Origin: Bradyrhizobium sp. AZCC 1719
GTDB taxonomy: Bacteria; Pseudomonadota; Alphaproteobacteria; Rhizobiales; Xanthobacteraceae
NCBI RefSeq assembly: GCF_036924525.1
Contig: NZ_JAZHRU010000001.1
Location: 4,183,001 to 4,247,000 of the forward strand
Direction: 5' to 3'
DNA length: 64,000 nucleotides
Part shown: piece after piece, positions 17,768 to 26,726 of the stretch
Layout: every line of letters starts with the position of its first letter
Numbering within the stretch: position 1 is the stretch's first letter
Translations under genes and position numbers: made by a program
The notes under the pieces: model-generated
What the model was told of the DNA's origin: nothing
The model's input: the letters and a program-made list of their open reading frames with translations, nothing else
Database searches by the model: none

Positions 17768-18368
17768 CCTGCAATCGGTCGTCCTCACGCTCTCTCTCAG
17801 TTACGCGCTGATCGGCGCGCTGTTGCTGATTGTCCTGGTCTATGCGCGCTTGCCCTGGTCAGCCAAGGCAGTCGCCGTGGTGGTGACGAGCGCGTTCTAC
17901 ATTGCGAGCTTCGCGGGTGTGCGCGGCCTGTTGGGGTGGGCCAGCATCGACAGGCTGCCCGCAAGCTTCAAGCTGTTGCAGGCCCGGATCGTGGAGCCGC
18001 ACTCGCTGGAAGGCGACCCGGGCTCGATCTATCTTTGGGTCGAAACCCTCGACGACGGCAACCGGCCGAGCGGTGTGCCAAGGGCCTTTCGCATTCCCTA
18101 TAGCGACAAGCTCGCGCAGAAGACCGACAAGGCGGCCAGTGAGATCGCCGCCGGCCGCCCGCAGGGCGGTCGCGCCGCCGATTTTGGCGATGGCGGGGGC
18201 CGCCTGCTCGAGGCCGCCCGGGAGTACATCATGCCCACGGCGATCATCGATACGTCGGGAGGCGACCCCTCCACGGGCGGGGGATTGGCCGCCGCGCCCC
18301 GCGACGGCGACGGGGTGTCGTTTGCGCCGCTGCTCCCGCCGCGGATGCCGCCCAAGGACGAGCAGTAG
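17760..18368 (+). CDS. Two-helix membrane protein of unknown function, third gene of the TolQ-like operon
   Basis: 202 residues from a GTG start overlapping the previous stop by 8 bases. Two hydrophobic helices (about 8-30 and 35-55) are followed by a soluble region with DPGSIYLWVET and a glycine-, alanine- and proline-rich tail that is probably disordered. I do not recognise the family. Strong overlap with the two upstream genes indicates co-translation and suggests one complex. In-frame starts further upstream would lie deep in the previous gene and are rejected. Confidence 0.7.
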   Translation: MNSLQSVVLTLSLSYALIGALLLIVLVYARLPWSAKAVAVVVTSAFYIASFAGVRGLLGWASIDRLPASFKLLQARIVEPHSLEGDPGSIYLWVETLDDGNRPSGVPRAFRIPYSDKLAQKTDKAASEIAAGRPQGGRAADFGDGGGRLLEAAREYIMPTAIIDTSGGDPSTGGGLAAAPRDGDGVSFAPLLPPRMPPKDEQ

Positions 18369-18424
18369 GCTTGGGGCGCGGGGAAGCGGCGGGCCCGGGA
18401 GGTCGGTCAATCACGGATTATTGA

Positions 18425-18448
18425 CTGACAGATATCGAAATCTGTCAG
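18425..18448. promoter_or_regulatory. 9-bp inverted repeat upstream of TetR gene
   Basis: CTGACAGAT and ATCTGTCAG separated by 6 bases form a perfect inverted repeat, about 280 bases before the TetR gene start and 92 bases before a 36-codon ORF. A TTGACT directly precedes it. It could be the operator of the TetR protein, or a weak terminator of the preceding operon (no T run follows). Confidence 0.4.
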
Positions 18449-18539
18449 CGAGAGATGCTATATCCATTGCTGACGCCGGTACGGGGCGTCACCCGGCTCG
18501 TTGGCCCTGAGCCGGGGACTTGCAAAGGACTACGCCATC

Positions 18540-18650
18540 ATGACTGCCCATCTCATTCATCTCACCGCCCAACTCCAGCGCTGGCTCAATCAGAGCGTCG
18601 CCCGCCATCTGGCCGCCCAGGCCGAGCGGTTGGAACCGGTGAAACATTAA
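18540..18650 (+). CDS. Possible 36-residue small protein
   Basis: ATG at 18540, stop at 18648-18650. The peptide begins MTAHLIHLTAQLQRWLNQS and looks like one amphipathic helix with a basic/acidic end. AAAGGA lies about 10 bases upstream, rather far for a ribosome-binding site. It sits between the palindrome at 18425 and the TetR gene and could be a leader of that transcript. Kept because codon use looks natural and the helix pattern is regular; support is weak. Confidence 0.35.
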   Translation: MTAHLIHLTAQLQRWLNQSVARHLAAQAERLEPVKH

Positions 18651-18726
18651 TCCGCCAAAGGATTTACAACGCGGATTGCAAGGGGATTAGAATGACCACC
18701 CGTCCCATCGTTTCGCAGGTGCGCGC

Positions 18727-19323
18727 ATGAACGAAGTCGTGGTTTTGACCCCCGAACGAATCCTGGAGGTCACCGAGGACGTCTTGCGCCGCTATGGGCT
18801 CGCCAAGGCAACGGTGGTGGACGTCGCCCGCGCGCTGGAGGTCAGCCACGGCAGCGTCTACCGCCATTTCCCCAGCAAGGCTTCGCTGCGCGAGGCGGTG
18901 GCCAAGCGCTGGCTCGACCGTCTCAGCGCGCCGCTCCTGAAGATCGCTGAAAGTTCCGGCCCGGCGCCGGCGCGGCTGGATCAGTGGCTGCGCACGATGT
19001 TTTCGATAAAGCACAAGCGGCTCGGCGACGACCCCGAGATGTTTGCGACCTACCTGACGCTGGCGCGCGAGGCCTGCAAGTCCGTGAACTGCCACAAGGA
19101 CTGCCTGGTCGATCAGATTGCGCTGATCCTGACCGATGGCGTGAAGCAGGGCGAATTCCAGGTCGCCGATGTCAAGGTGACGGCACGTGCCATTTTCGAC
19201 GCCACCAGCCGCTTCCACCATCCCGCACATGCCGAGGAATGGAATGAGCCGGGCGCCCCGGCACGGATCGATGCGCTGCTGGCGCTGCTGCTTAAGGGGC
19301 TTGAAGCGCCGCGCAAGCACTGA
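18727..19323 (+). CDS. TetR-family regulator
   Basis: 198 residues. The N-terminal DNA-binding domain spans about 8-55, with helix-turn-helix ATVVDVARALEVSHGSVYRHF. The C-terminal domain contains several Cys/His (SVNCHKDC, FHHPAHAEEW), which might bind metal or sense redox, but this is only a residue pattern. The ATG follows directly after GCGCGC with a poor ribosome-binding site. No divergent partner is present; possible targets are itself or distant genes. Confidence 0.88.
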   Translation: MNEVVVLTPERILEVTEDVLRRYGLAKATVVDVARALEVSHGSVYRHFPSKASLREAVAKRWLDRLSAPLLKIAESSGPAPARLDQWLRTMFSIKHKRLGDDPEMFATYLTLAREACKSVNCHKDCLVDQIALILTDGVKQGEFQVADVKVTARAIFDATSRFHHPAHAEEWNEPGAPARIDALLALLLKGLEAPRKH

Positions 19324-19648
19324 CGATCCTTCTGAAACCGACTTGCAGCCCGTTTTCCCGCGAGCCGTGAGGACGCCCTCTGTTGGCGGCACTTCCATTT
19401 CAAGCCGTCAGCGATGTCGCTATTGGTGGACCCAAGGCGGAATATTCGAGCAACGGACGTTCGGCTTTGGCTGAGCGGCGCCGGACGCGCAAGAAGCTGT
19501 AATCCGACGTTTTCTGGCAGATATCTGCTCAATTCTGTTCCCATCGGAAATCCACCCGCGCGAAAGGCATCCTGCTCGTCGACTGTTCCGCATATGATGC
19601 TTTGGCAATCTCATGGGTCCGCTTATCTCTTGGGACTGGAGCAAACGC
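19324..19648. other. 325-bp non-coding stretch before the TPR-LuxR gene
   Basis: No convincing coding sequence. It contains GCAGATATCTGC, a perfect 12-bp palindrome at 19517-19528, about 120 bases before the TPR-LuxR start, which may be an operator. An alternative start of the next gene at 19613 lies inside it. No clear -35/-10 pair or terminator was found. Confidence 0.5.
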
Positions 19649-21319
19649 ATGAAGCGGTGTCCGGGCCAGCAGAAGCGCGGAGGTGCGAACAAATCCGGCG
19701 ACCTCGATCTGGCCCGTGAATATTATCGACAGCGCGCCTGGGCCGATGCTTACCAGGCGTTCTTGCGCGCCGACCAGGAAGCCTCGTTAGCTGCCGAAGC
19801 TCTCGAACTGCTGGCGATGGCCGCATACCTGGTCGGCCGGGACGAGGATTATCTCAAGGCGCTCGAACGAGCCTACAATGCGCACCGGGATACTCCCCGG
19901 CGCCTTCGCGCCATCCGTTGCGCGTTCTGGCTCGGCTTTCGCCTGCTAATGCGCGGCGAGATGGGCCGTGCGAACGGCTGGTTTTCCCGTGCACAACGTT
20001 TGCTGGAGCGTGACACGCGCGAATGCGCCGAGCGGGGCTATTTGCTGCTGCCGGTCGTCGAGCAACGTCTCGGATCTGGTGAGCACGAGGCAGCGTTCGT
20101 CGCTGCAGCCGAGGCCGCCGCAGTCGGCGAGCGCTGTGGCGATCCGGACCTCGTCGCTTGTGCCCGCCACCAGCAGGGCCGCATACGACTGCAGCAGGCG
20201 CAGCTCGGAGCCGGACTCGCGCTCTTGGATGAGACCATGGTCATGGTCACTTCTGGAGAACTGTCGCCGCTGGTGACAGGCTTGATGTATTGCAGCGTGA
20301 TCGCGGCCTGTCAGCAGGTATACGCACTCGACCGAGCCCGCGAATGGACAGGCGCCCTGGCGCGTTGGTGCGAAGGCCAGCCCGATATGGTCGCCTTCGC
20401 CGGGGTTTGCCAAGTGCATCGCGCGGAGATCCTGCAGTTGCAGGGCGCCTGGCCTGAGGCGATTGAGCAAGCGCGGCGCGCCTGCGCGCGGTCGCAGGGC
20501 TTCGACCGGCGGGCTGCCGCCGGAGCGCTCTACCAGCAGGCAGAGGTCCATCGTCTGAAAGGGGAGTTTGCAGCGGCTGAAGAGGCGTATCGAGGCGCGA
20601 GCCAGCTTGGCCTGGAGCCCCAGCCGGGCTTGGCGTTGCTGCGCCTTGTGCAGGGACGGCCCGACGCGGCCGTCACCGCCATCCGCCGCGTCGCAGGCAC
20701 GACGGCGAGCCGCCTGAAACGCATGGGTTTGCTGCCCGCCTATATCGAGATCACATTGGCCGCCGGTGACGTTCAGGACGCACGCAACGCCTGCCGAGAA
20801 CTCGAGGACATTGCGCGGAGCTTCGATATGAGCGTCCCGGATGCAATGGCCGCGCAGGCCTGCGGAGCGGTGGACCTCGCCGAAGGGGACGCGCGGGCCG
20901 CACTCGGTTCGCTGCGCCGTGCCTTCGAGGTGTGGCAGGGGATCCCGGCGCCCTACGCGGCTGCGCGCGTGCGCGTGCTGATCGGACGGGCCTGCCGCGC
21001 CCTCGGAGACGAGGACGCTGCCGATCTGGAGTTCGACGCGGCCCGGACCGTTTTCGAGCGTTTAGGTGCCGGCCCCGATCTCACACAGATCGGCTCACTG
21101 ACGAAGGGCGTCGCTTCCAGCAATGTGCATCGCCTAACCCCGCGTGAGCTTGATGTTCTTCGCCTGGTCGCCGCCGGCGAAACCAACAAGGCGATTGCTG
21201 GCAGGCTCTCCCGAAGCGAGAAGACGGTCGATCGGCACGTCAGCAACATCCTCGCCAAGCTTGATGTCCCCTCGCGGGCCGCGGCGACGGCCTTTGCGTG
21301 CCGACACAAGCTGATCTGA
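19649..21319 (+). CDS. LuxR-family regulator with tetratricopeptide-like repeats
   Basis: 556 residues from the ATG at 19649, chosen because GGAG lies 7 bases upstream (ATG 19613 would add 12 residues). Residues 1-480 are helical repeats of TPR type (AAEALELLAMAAYLVGRDEDY, ACARSQGFDRRAAAGALYQ). The last 65 are a LuxR helix-turn-helix (LTPRELDVLRLVAAGETNKAIA, then SEKTVDRHVSNILAKL). It resembles MalT/LAL-type regulators but lacks the N-terminal ATPase, so the repeats probably bind a partner or ligand directly. It lies next to the flavoprotein and GFA genes; a regulatory link is possible but unproven. Confidence 0.88.
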   Translation: MKRCPGQQKRGGANKSGDLDLAREYYRQRAWADAYQAFLRADQEASLAAEALELLAMAAYLVGRDEDYLKALERAYNAHRDTPRRLRAIRCAFWLGFRLLMRGEMGRANGWFSRAQRLLERDTRECAERGYLLLPVVEQRLGSGEHEAAFVAAAEAAAVGERCGDPDLVACARHQQGRIRLQQAQLGAGLALLDETMVMVTSGELSPLVTGLMYCSVIAACQQVYALDRAREWTGALARWCEGQPDMVAFAGVCQVHRAEILQLQGAWPEAIEQARRACARSQGFDRRAAAGALYQQAEVHRLKGEFAAAEEAYRGASQLGLEPQPGLALLRLVQGRPDAAVTAIRRVAGTTASRLKRMGLLPAYIEITLAAGDVQDARNACRELEDIARSFDMSVPDAMAAQACGAVDLAEGDARAALGSLRRAFEVWQGIPAPYAAARVRVLIGRACRALGDEDAADLEFDAARTVFERLGAGPDLTQIGSLTKGVASSNVHRLTPRELDVLRLVAAGETNKAIAGRLSRSEKTVDRHVSNILAKLDVPSRAAATAFACRHKLI

Positions 21320-21364
21320 ACACTGAGATTAAGGTCGAAGGTTTCTTCGATCAGCTTCGGACGG

Positions 21365-21754
21365 TCAAACAGGCGAGCCGGACGCGGCTTCCGGGTGCAA
21401 CCACGGGAGCCGTTCGCCTGCAAACGCCGCTCCCGTGGGCTTGAGCTTCTCGGGTTCTTCGAACGCGCCGAGATGAAAGTGCGTCTCATTGGGCCGTCGC
21501 TGGTTCGCGCAGGTCAGGGTCGAGCCGCACCTTGCGCAGAACCCGCGCTCCACGCCCGGCGATGAATTGTATTTGCTGATCGCTCCGCTCGTTACCGTGA
21601 CGGCGGAGTCGTCGAAGGCAACGAAGACGGATGCCGGCGCTCCGGTATGGCGCCGGCAACTCTCGCAGTGGCACCACAGGACCCATTTCGGGCGCCCAGC
21701 CGCATGGAAGCGTACGGCACCGCAGAGACAACGTCCCTCGAATGTATCGCTCAT
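21365..21754 (-). CDS. GFA/CENP-V family zinc protein
   Basis: 129 residues with the GFA zinc motifs: GRCLCGAVRF at residues 6-15, CHCESCRR near 29-36 and FCARCGS near 72. The family contains glutathione-dependent formaldehyde-activating enzyme, but most members have unknown substrates. The ATG at 21754 is preceded by AAGGAG; the frame is open 19 codons further, into the divergent intergenic region. It is divergent from the flavoprotein gene. Confidence 0.85.
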   Translation of the reverse strand: MSDTFEGRCLCGAVRFHAAGRPKWVLWCHCESCRRHTGAPASVFVAFDDSAVTVTSGAISKYNSSPGVERGFCARCGSTLTCANQRRPNETHFHLGAFEEPEKLKPTGAAFAGERLPWLHPEAASGSPV

Positions 21755-21981
21755 ATCGTTTCTCCTTCCCGGCGGCTTGCCGCCGGCTTCGACATGTCGC
21801 GATCGTGCCATACCTACGGCGCCCGCGAATGGGGAAGATCACCCATACGTCTGCAAGGGCCCGATTGGGCGTTCTCCCGAAGCGCCGGCTCCCGTTTCTC
21901 TCTAGCACCAGCCATGGCACGCCGCGGACCCGCGATGCGCCGAGCCCGCGTCTGATTTGTCAGTACAAGGAGAGAGCCGCG

Positions 21982-23181
21982 ATGACCAAGGCATTCGACG
22001 CAATCGTAGTGGGCGCCCGCTGCGCGGGATCGCCGACCGCAATGCTGCTGGCCAGGAAAGGATATCGGGTTCTCGTGGTCGACCGCGCAACTTTTCCGAG
22101 CGACACGGTCTCTACGCACATCTTGCATCCCCTTGGCGTAAGTGCCCTGTCCAGTTGGGGCCTTCTCGATCGCCTGACTGTGACCGGATGCCCGCCGATC
22201 GACAGCTATGCTTTCGACTTTGGTCCTTTCACGATTGTGGGCGCGCCAGGCACGAGTGAAGCGCCGGTTGCGTACTGTCCGCGCCGCACGATACTCGACA
22301 AGCTGCTCGTCGATGCTGCGGCTCAGTCCGGCGCGGAAGTTCGCGAAGGCTTCGCCGTGGATGAAATCTTGATCGAGGACGGGCGGGCGGTCGGCATCAA
22401 GGGCCGCTCGAAGCATGGCGGCCCTATCACCGAGCGCGCTGAAATCGTCGTCGGCGCCGACGGCAGACACTCGTTCGTGGCCGAAGCGGTCCAGCCAGAG
22501 CACTATGACGAGAAACCCATTCTGCTCGTCGCGTATTACACCTACTGGAGCGGACTGCCGATGTTCGGCAAGTTTGAGCAATATATCCGTGACGGGACCG
22601 GATTTGCCGCCGCTCCAACCCATGACGGGCTGACGATGGTGATCGCCGGTTGGCCATACGCAAGGTTCGACGATTGCAAGAAGGACATCGAAGGGAATTA
22701 CCTGAAGACCATCGCGCTGGCGCCGGCGTTCGCCGACCGCCTGCGCGAAGCCAAGCGGGAAGCGCGCTTCGCCGGTGCGGCGGTGCCGAACTACTTTCGC
22801 AAGCCCTACGGCCCCGGCTGGGTGCTCGTGGGCGACGCGGGCTACAACCGGGACTTCATCACTGGACAAGGAATCATGGACGCCTTCCATGACGCCGAGC
22901 TCTGCGCGGTCGCGCTCGACAGGGCCTTCTCGGGAGCGCAGCCGTTCGACGCGGCGATGAGAGACTACCATCGCGCGCGCGATTCACGGGTGGCGGCAAT
23001 GTATGAATTCACCTGCATGCTGGCGACGCTGGAACCACCGCCACCGGATCTGCAGCGCCTCCTTGGCGCGATTCACGGCAACCAGAGAGCTATGGATGCG
23101 TTCGCGCGGATGAATGCCGGAACAATATCACCCGCTGAGTTCTTCGCGCCGGAAAACGTCAATGCGATTACGGCCGCTTAG
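21982..23181 (+). CDS. FAD-dependent monooxygenase-like oxidoreductase
   Basis: 399 residues of the p-hydroxybenzoate hydroxylase / geranylgeranyl reductase-like flavoprotein fold. The N-terminal AIVVGARCAGSPTAMLLARKG is the FAD dinucleotide-binding motif, AEIVVGADGRHS the middle DG motif, and VLVGDAGYNRDFITGQGI the GD motif that holds the flavin ribityl. The ATG at 21982 has AAGGAGAG upstream; the longer ORF starts inside the GFA gene. Substrate unknown. It may be controlled by the TPR-LuxR gene on its left. Confidence 0.85.
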   Translation: MTKAFDAIVVGARCAGSPTAMLLARKGYRVLVVDRATFPSDTVSTHILHPLGVSALSSWGLLDRLTVTGCPPIDSYAFDFGPFTIVGAPGTSEAPVAYCPRRTILDKLLVDAAAQSGAEVREGFAVDEILIEDGRAVGIKGRSKHGGPITERAEIVVGADGRHSFVAEAVQPEHYDEKPILLVAYYTYWSGLPMFGKFEQYIRDGTGFAAAPTHDGLTMVIAGWPYARFDDCKKDIEGNYLKTIALAPAFADRLREAKREARFAGAAVPNYFRKPYGPGWVLVGDAGYNRDFITGQGIMDAFHDAELCAVALDRAFSGAQPFDAAMRDYHRARDSRVAAMYEFTCMLATLEPPPPDLQRLLGAIHGNQRAMDAFARMNAGTISPAEFFAPENVNAITAA

Positions 23182-23218
23182 GACGACCGATGCTGCAGAC
23201 GTTGCTGGGCAACGCAGC

Positions 23219-23596
23219 TCAATCGAGAGTTTGGACCGGAGGCAGCGTTGTGCCGGAGCGCGGCGGGTTTGGCACGGGATAGCTGGTGACGCGGCCGCTC
23301 CGTTCGGCCTGACCGGCGGAGGATGCGGGGCCTACCGCTTCCGCCCTGGCGCCTCGCACGCTGTCCCTTGAGGTATGTCTGCGGTGCCGCGACGAGCGCG
23401 AGCCTTCCAGTCCCCACGAGCGCGATATCGAAGGCCCGGCCGTATAGCCGACGAAGGCGCCGGCGACAGCCCCAATCGGGCCCAGCACGACCGCGCCGGC
23501 CACGGCGCCGAGGGCCGCGTCGCCTGCGCGCTGCGCGAGCGCGGCAGAGGGCACGAGTACCAGGAGCATTGCGGCTGTGGTGAAGGCCTTGATCAT
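23219..23596 (-). CDS. Small secreted glycine-zipper protein
   Basis: 125 residues: a Sec signal peptide (1-21, ending ALAQ), then a hydrophobic glycine-zipper segment (GAVAGAVVLGPIGAVAGAFVG) that could sit in or on a membrane, then a basic, Ser/Pro-rich tail. Such proteins are common in the rhizobial envelope; the function is unknown. It is convergent with the flavoprotein gene, 37 bases apart. Confidence 0.7.
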   Translation of the reverse strand: MIKAFTTAAMLLVLVPSAALAQRAGDAALGAVAGAVVLGPIGAVAGAFVGYTAGPSISRSWGLEGSRSSRHRRHTSRDSVRGARAEAVGPASSAGQAERSGRVTSYPVPNPPRSGTTLPPVQTLD

Positions 23597-23795
23597 ATTT
23601 CTGTCCCGTCCGTGAAAGGCGGGATGCTGGTCCGCGTTTATGGCGAGATGCGTGAAGCTTTGTGGCTACAGCATGGACTTTCGGGTTCCATGGCCCGTCG
23701 CACGTCCCCTGTGGCTTTCCTGCCAGTTGTTCCCGCGACGTGCGCGCCCGACGGCATCGCCTGCGGGTTCGGCGCATGAGGGACGGACGATCGCG

Positions 23796-24497
23796 TCAGA
23801 CCGCTTCGCCGCGCGCCAGCGCCGCCGCGTTGCGGATCGCGGAAATGTTGGCCTTGTAGCTGTCCACGGTGCCGCCCTTGAACACCGCGGAGCCCGCGAC
23901 CAGCGCGTTGGCGCCGGCGGCGGCCAAAAGGCCAGCGACATCAGGACCGACGCCGCCATCGACCTCGATGTCGATCGGACGTCCCGCGGCCATCGCCCTG
24001 ACGTCGCTGACCTTGCTAAGCGCGGATTTGATGAAGGCCTGGCCGCCGAAGCCGGGATTGACCGACATCACAAGCACCAGATCGATCAGGTCGATGACAT
24101 ATTCGATCGTGCTCGCCGGCGTGCCCGGGTTGAGCGAGACGCCGGCTTTCTTGCCGAGCGCGCGGATCGCCTGCAGCGAGCGATGCAGATGCGGGCCGGC
24201 CTCGGCATGGACGGTGATGTGATCGCAGCCTGCCTTTGCAAAGGCCTCGAGGTAGGGGTCGCAGGGCGAGATCATCAGATGCGCGTCGAAAATCTTCTTG
24301 GTATGCGGGCGCATCGCCTTGATGACATCGGGGCCGTAGGAAATGTTCGGCACGAAATGTCCGTCCATCACATCGAGATGGATCCAGTCGGCGCCCGCCG
24401 CGTCCACAGCGCGGACTTCCTCGCCGAGCTTGGCGAAATCCGCCGCCAGGATCGACGGTGCGATGACCAGGGGACGCGACGCAAATTGCTGGGACAT
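23796..24497 (-). CDS. rpe: Ribulose-phosphate 3-epimerase
   Basis: Interconverts ribulose 5-phosphate and xylulose 5-phosphate (pentose phosphate pathway, Calvin cycle). 233 residues of TIM barrel with [29 protein letters not shown] (metal and catalytic Asp), [11 protein letters not shown] and the phosphate-binding [11 protein letters not shown]. The ATG at 24497 is the family start; the long upstream frame is rejected. No Calvin-cycle genes lie next to it here, so it may be the housekeeping copy. Confidence 0.96.
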   Translation of the reverse strand: MSQQFASRPLVIAPSILAADFAKLGEEVRAVDAAGADWIHLDVMDGHFVPNISYGPDVIKAMRPHTKKIFDAHLMISPCDPYLEAFAKAGCDHITVHAEAGPHLHRSLQAIRALGKKAGVSLNPGTPASTIEYVIDLIDLVLVMSVNPGFGGQAFIKSALSKVSDVRAMAAGRPIDIEVDGGVGPDVAGLLAAAGANALVAGSAVFKGGTVDSYKANISAIRNAAALARGEAV

Positions 24498-24756
24498 GTG
24501 CGCTTTCCCGAAGGGCTTGCGAGAGGGCGGAATGGCCTCGCGTAACATGCAGCACGGCCGGGGGCAATGCGCGGCGCTGCCGTCTCCTGTGGGCGGAAAA
24601 ATCTGCCGCGGCGGGCAGCTATTGCCGGGTTTGCCGATCGGACGGAGTGCGGAAAGGCCCGGTTTTATTGGGTTTTCTTCATGGCACGGCGCTTGCTGAG
24701 GAAAACGGAACACGAGCTGTGGGCCGCTTTGCGCGCGGCATTGTTGGAGTTCCGCC

Positions 24757-25503
24757 ATGTTCTTTGCTCTGAGCGCCGCGTCATCGGCCATCGATGTCCT
24801 CAAGGCGCTGACGTCGTCCAAATCGTCTGCGCCAACCACCGGCCTCAGCCAGAACTTCGCAAGCTTCGGCCAGTCGTCCCCGACTGCGCCGGCTTCGATT
24901 GGTCCAGGGTCCGGCTCGGGCAACGGCTTTTCGACGATATCGCCGGAAACCATGAGCGCGCTGCTTGACGCGCAAAGCCAGTCCTCGACGGGATCGGCCA
25001 CGGCTTCCAAGAGCCGTCACGCCGCGCTGAAGGACCTGTTCGGGCAGATCGATGGCGACGGTGACGGCAAGATCAGCAAGACGGAATTCGAAGAGGCGCT
25101 CGGCGCCGGTGGCACCAACCTCGCGCAGGCCGACAGCGTGTTCGGCAAGCTCGACCAGGACGGCGACGGCTCGGTCAGTCTGAAGGAACTGGCGTCGGCG
25201 CTCCGGCCCGACAAGGGCCATCATCGCGATCGCGATGAGGCGAGCGGTAGCGACGGATCAGGCTCCGATCCAGTCTCACAGGCACGGCAGGGCGCCACCA
25301 CTACGACCGTCACCAACAGCGACGGTTCGGTAACGACGTCGCTGGCCTATGCGGACGGCTCGAAGGTGACGATGACGTCGCCGGCGTCGGGAAGCTCGTC
25401 CGCATCAGCGACATCGTCCTACAATTTCATCGAGCAGATGATTCAGCGCGAAGCCAAGGCAATCTCATCGAGCGCCACCGCGTCGCTCTCGGTCAGCGCC
25501 TGA
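24757..25503 (+). CDS. EF-hand calcium-binding protein
   Basis: 248 residues with two canonical EF-hand loops, [12 protein letters not shown] (residues 98-109) and [12 protein letters not shown] (near 134-145), between Ser/Gly/Ala-rich low-complexity regions. No clear Sec signal is present, although the N terminus is hydrophobic. The tail has repeated [15 protein letters not shown] and a C-terminal helix. The ATG at 24757 has GGAG 7 bases upstream. The function is unknown; similar proteins are frequent in Bradyrhizobium and may bind calcium in the envelope or outside the cell. Confidence 0.85.
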   Translation: MFFALSAASSAIDVLKALTSSKSSAPTTGLSQNFASFGQSSPTAPASIGPGSGSGNGFSTISPETMSALLDAQSQSSTGSATASKSRHAALKDLFGQIDGDGDGKISKTEFEEALGAGGTNLAQADSVFGKLDQDGDGSVSLKELASALRPDKGHHRDRDEASGSDGSGSDPVSQARQGATTTTVTNSDGSVTTSLAYADGSKVTMTSPASGSSSASATSSYNFIEQMIQREAKAISSSATASLSVSA

Positions 25504-25515
25504 GCGGACTATGCT

Positions 25516-26511
25516 CTAACCGAAACGATCGCCCCACGCCGGTAGCGCGCCGGCGAAGGGCAGCGCGGTCGCAGCATGGACGCCGCGCGCGATCGCGCGC
25601 GCGACCGTGTTGGCGGCCACCATGCCGAGTTCGGTGAGGCCGAACAATGGATCGATCGGCTTCTTGCCGGTCGCGGCGGCAAACACCACGTCGCCGTCCA
25701 GCGGCGCATGCACGGGATAGATGGCGCGCGCCATGCCGGTTTGCGCGATCATCGCGAGCCGCCTGGCCTGCGGTTTGGTCAGCACCGCATCGGTGACGAC
25801 GACCACCAGCGTGGTGTTCTGCGACGGAGTAGCTGACGGCGCGCCCTTGAGGCGGGCTCTCAGCATATCGGGCGTAAACGAGGGCGGCAGTCCGTGCCCG
25901 CCAAACTCGTCGTCCTTCTCGAACGGCGCAGCCCAGAACCACGGGCCGTCGCCGACCGTCACGCTGCCCACCGCATTGACCACCGCGAGCGCGCCGACGG
26001 TCACGCCGCCGTCGGTCTGTGCCGAAGCGGAGCCGAGGCCGCCCTTGAAATTGGCAGTCGTCGCGCCGAGGCCGGCGCCGACGCTGCCGAGCGCGAAATC
26101 GACAGCCGCCGCACTGGCCGCGGCGTAGCCGAGATCGCGATAGGGGGGAAAGCGTCCCCATGCCTTGTTGCCGCCGTTGAGCAGATCGAAGCAGATCGCT
26201 CCCGGAACGATCGGGATGACCGCGTCACGGATGCGAAAACCGCGCCCCTGTTCGGCAAGCCAGGCCTGCACGCCGCCCGCGGCATCCAGTCCGAGCGCCG
26301 AGCCGCCGGCAAGCGCGATGCCGTCAATTGCCTCGACGGTGCTCTCAGGGCTGAGCAGCGCTTCTTCGCGGGTGCCGGGGCCGCCGCCGCGCACGTCGAT
26401 CGAAGCCACGGCGGGCGAGTCGAACACGATCGCGGTGACGCCGGAGGCGACGCTTGCGTCATCGGCGTGGCCGACGCGAACGCCGGAAATATCTGTGAGC
26501 AGGTTTTTCAA
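25516..26511 (-). CDS. P1/S58-family (DmpA/NylC-like) self-processing hydrolase
   Basis: 331 residues of the DmpA aminopeptidase / NylC amidase family. These N-terminal nucleophile enzymes cut themselves to free the nucleophile. The cleavage site here would be N232-T233 (PSQNTTLVVVVTDA), an Asn-Thr pair as in NylC, not the Gly-Ser of DmpA. Other family blocks are ISGVRVGHADD at the start, GGGPGTREEALL, GGSALGLDAAGGV, and a late ELGMVAANTVARAI. Substrates could be beta-peptides, D-amino-acid amides or 6-aminohexanoate oligomers; which one is not visible. The product is probably cytoplasmic (no signal peptide). Confidence 0.88.
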   Translation of the reverse strand: MKNLLTDISGVRVGHADDASVASGVTAIVFDSPAVASIDVRGGGPGTREEALLSPESTVEAIDGIALAGGSALGLDAAGGVQAWLAEQGRGFRIRDAVIPIVPGAICFDLLNGGNKAWGRFPPYRDLGYAAASAAAVDFALGSVGAGLGATTANFKGGLGSASAQTDGGVTVGALAVVNAVGSVTVGDGPWFWAAPFEKDDEFGGHGLPPSFTPDMLRARLKGAPSATPSQNTTLVVVVTDAVLTKPQARRLAMIAQTGMARAIYPVHAPLDGDVVFAAATGKKPIDPLFGLTELGMVAANTVARAIARGVHAATALPFAGALPAWGDRFG

Positions 26512-26546
26512 AGCGCCGGTCCGTGAGGCTGCATCCGCCTTAATTC

Positions 26547-26685
26547 TACTGCGTCATTAGCCCCTCATGGTGAGGAGCGCGGAACGCGCGTCTCGAACCA
26601 TGAGGCCCCGCCTGTGGCCTCCATCCTTCGAGACGCCCGCTCTGCGGGCTCCTCAGGATGAGGGTCGAAAGACTATGACGCAGTA
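26547..26685. repeat. Palindromic repeat, family C, copy 1, inside an 11-bp inverted repeat
   Basis: The core CCCTCATGGTGAGGAGC ... CTCCTCAGGATGAGGG (26561-26664) is related to 53556-53660. It is bracketed by perfect 11-bp inverted repeats, TACTGCGTCAT at 26547-26557 and its complement at 26675-26685. It lies in the gap between the P1 hydrolase and the hybrid kinase, both on the minus strand. Confidence 0.8.
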
Positions 26686-26726
26686 AGACTAAGGCTTCCC
26701 ACGGATATATCAGGCGCAGCGCTGCT

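Noticed and set aside
23796..25010. Long N-terminal extension of rpe (404 codons)
   Set aside because: It would overlap the EF-hand gene on the other strand; the epimerase begins normally at 24497.
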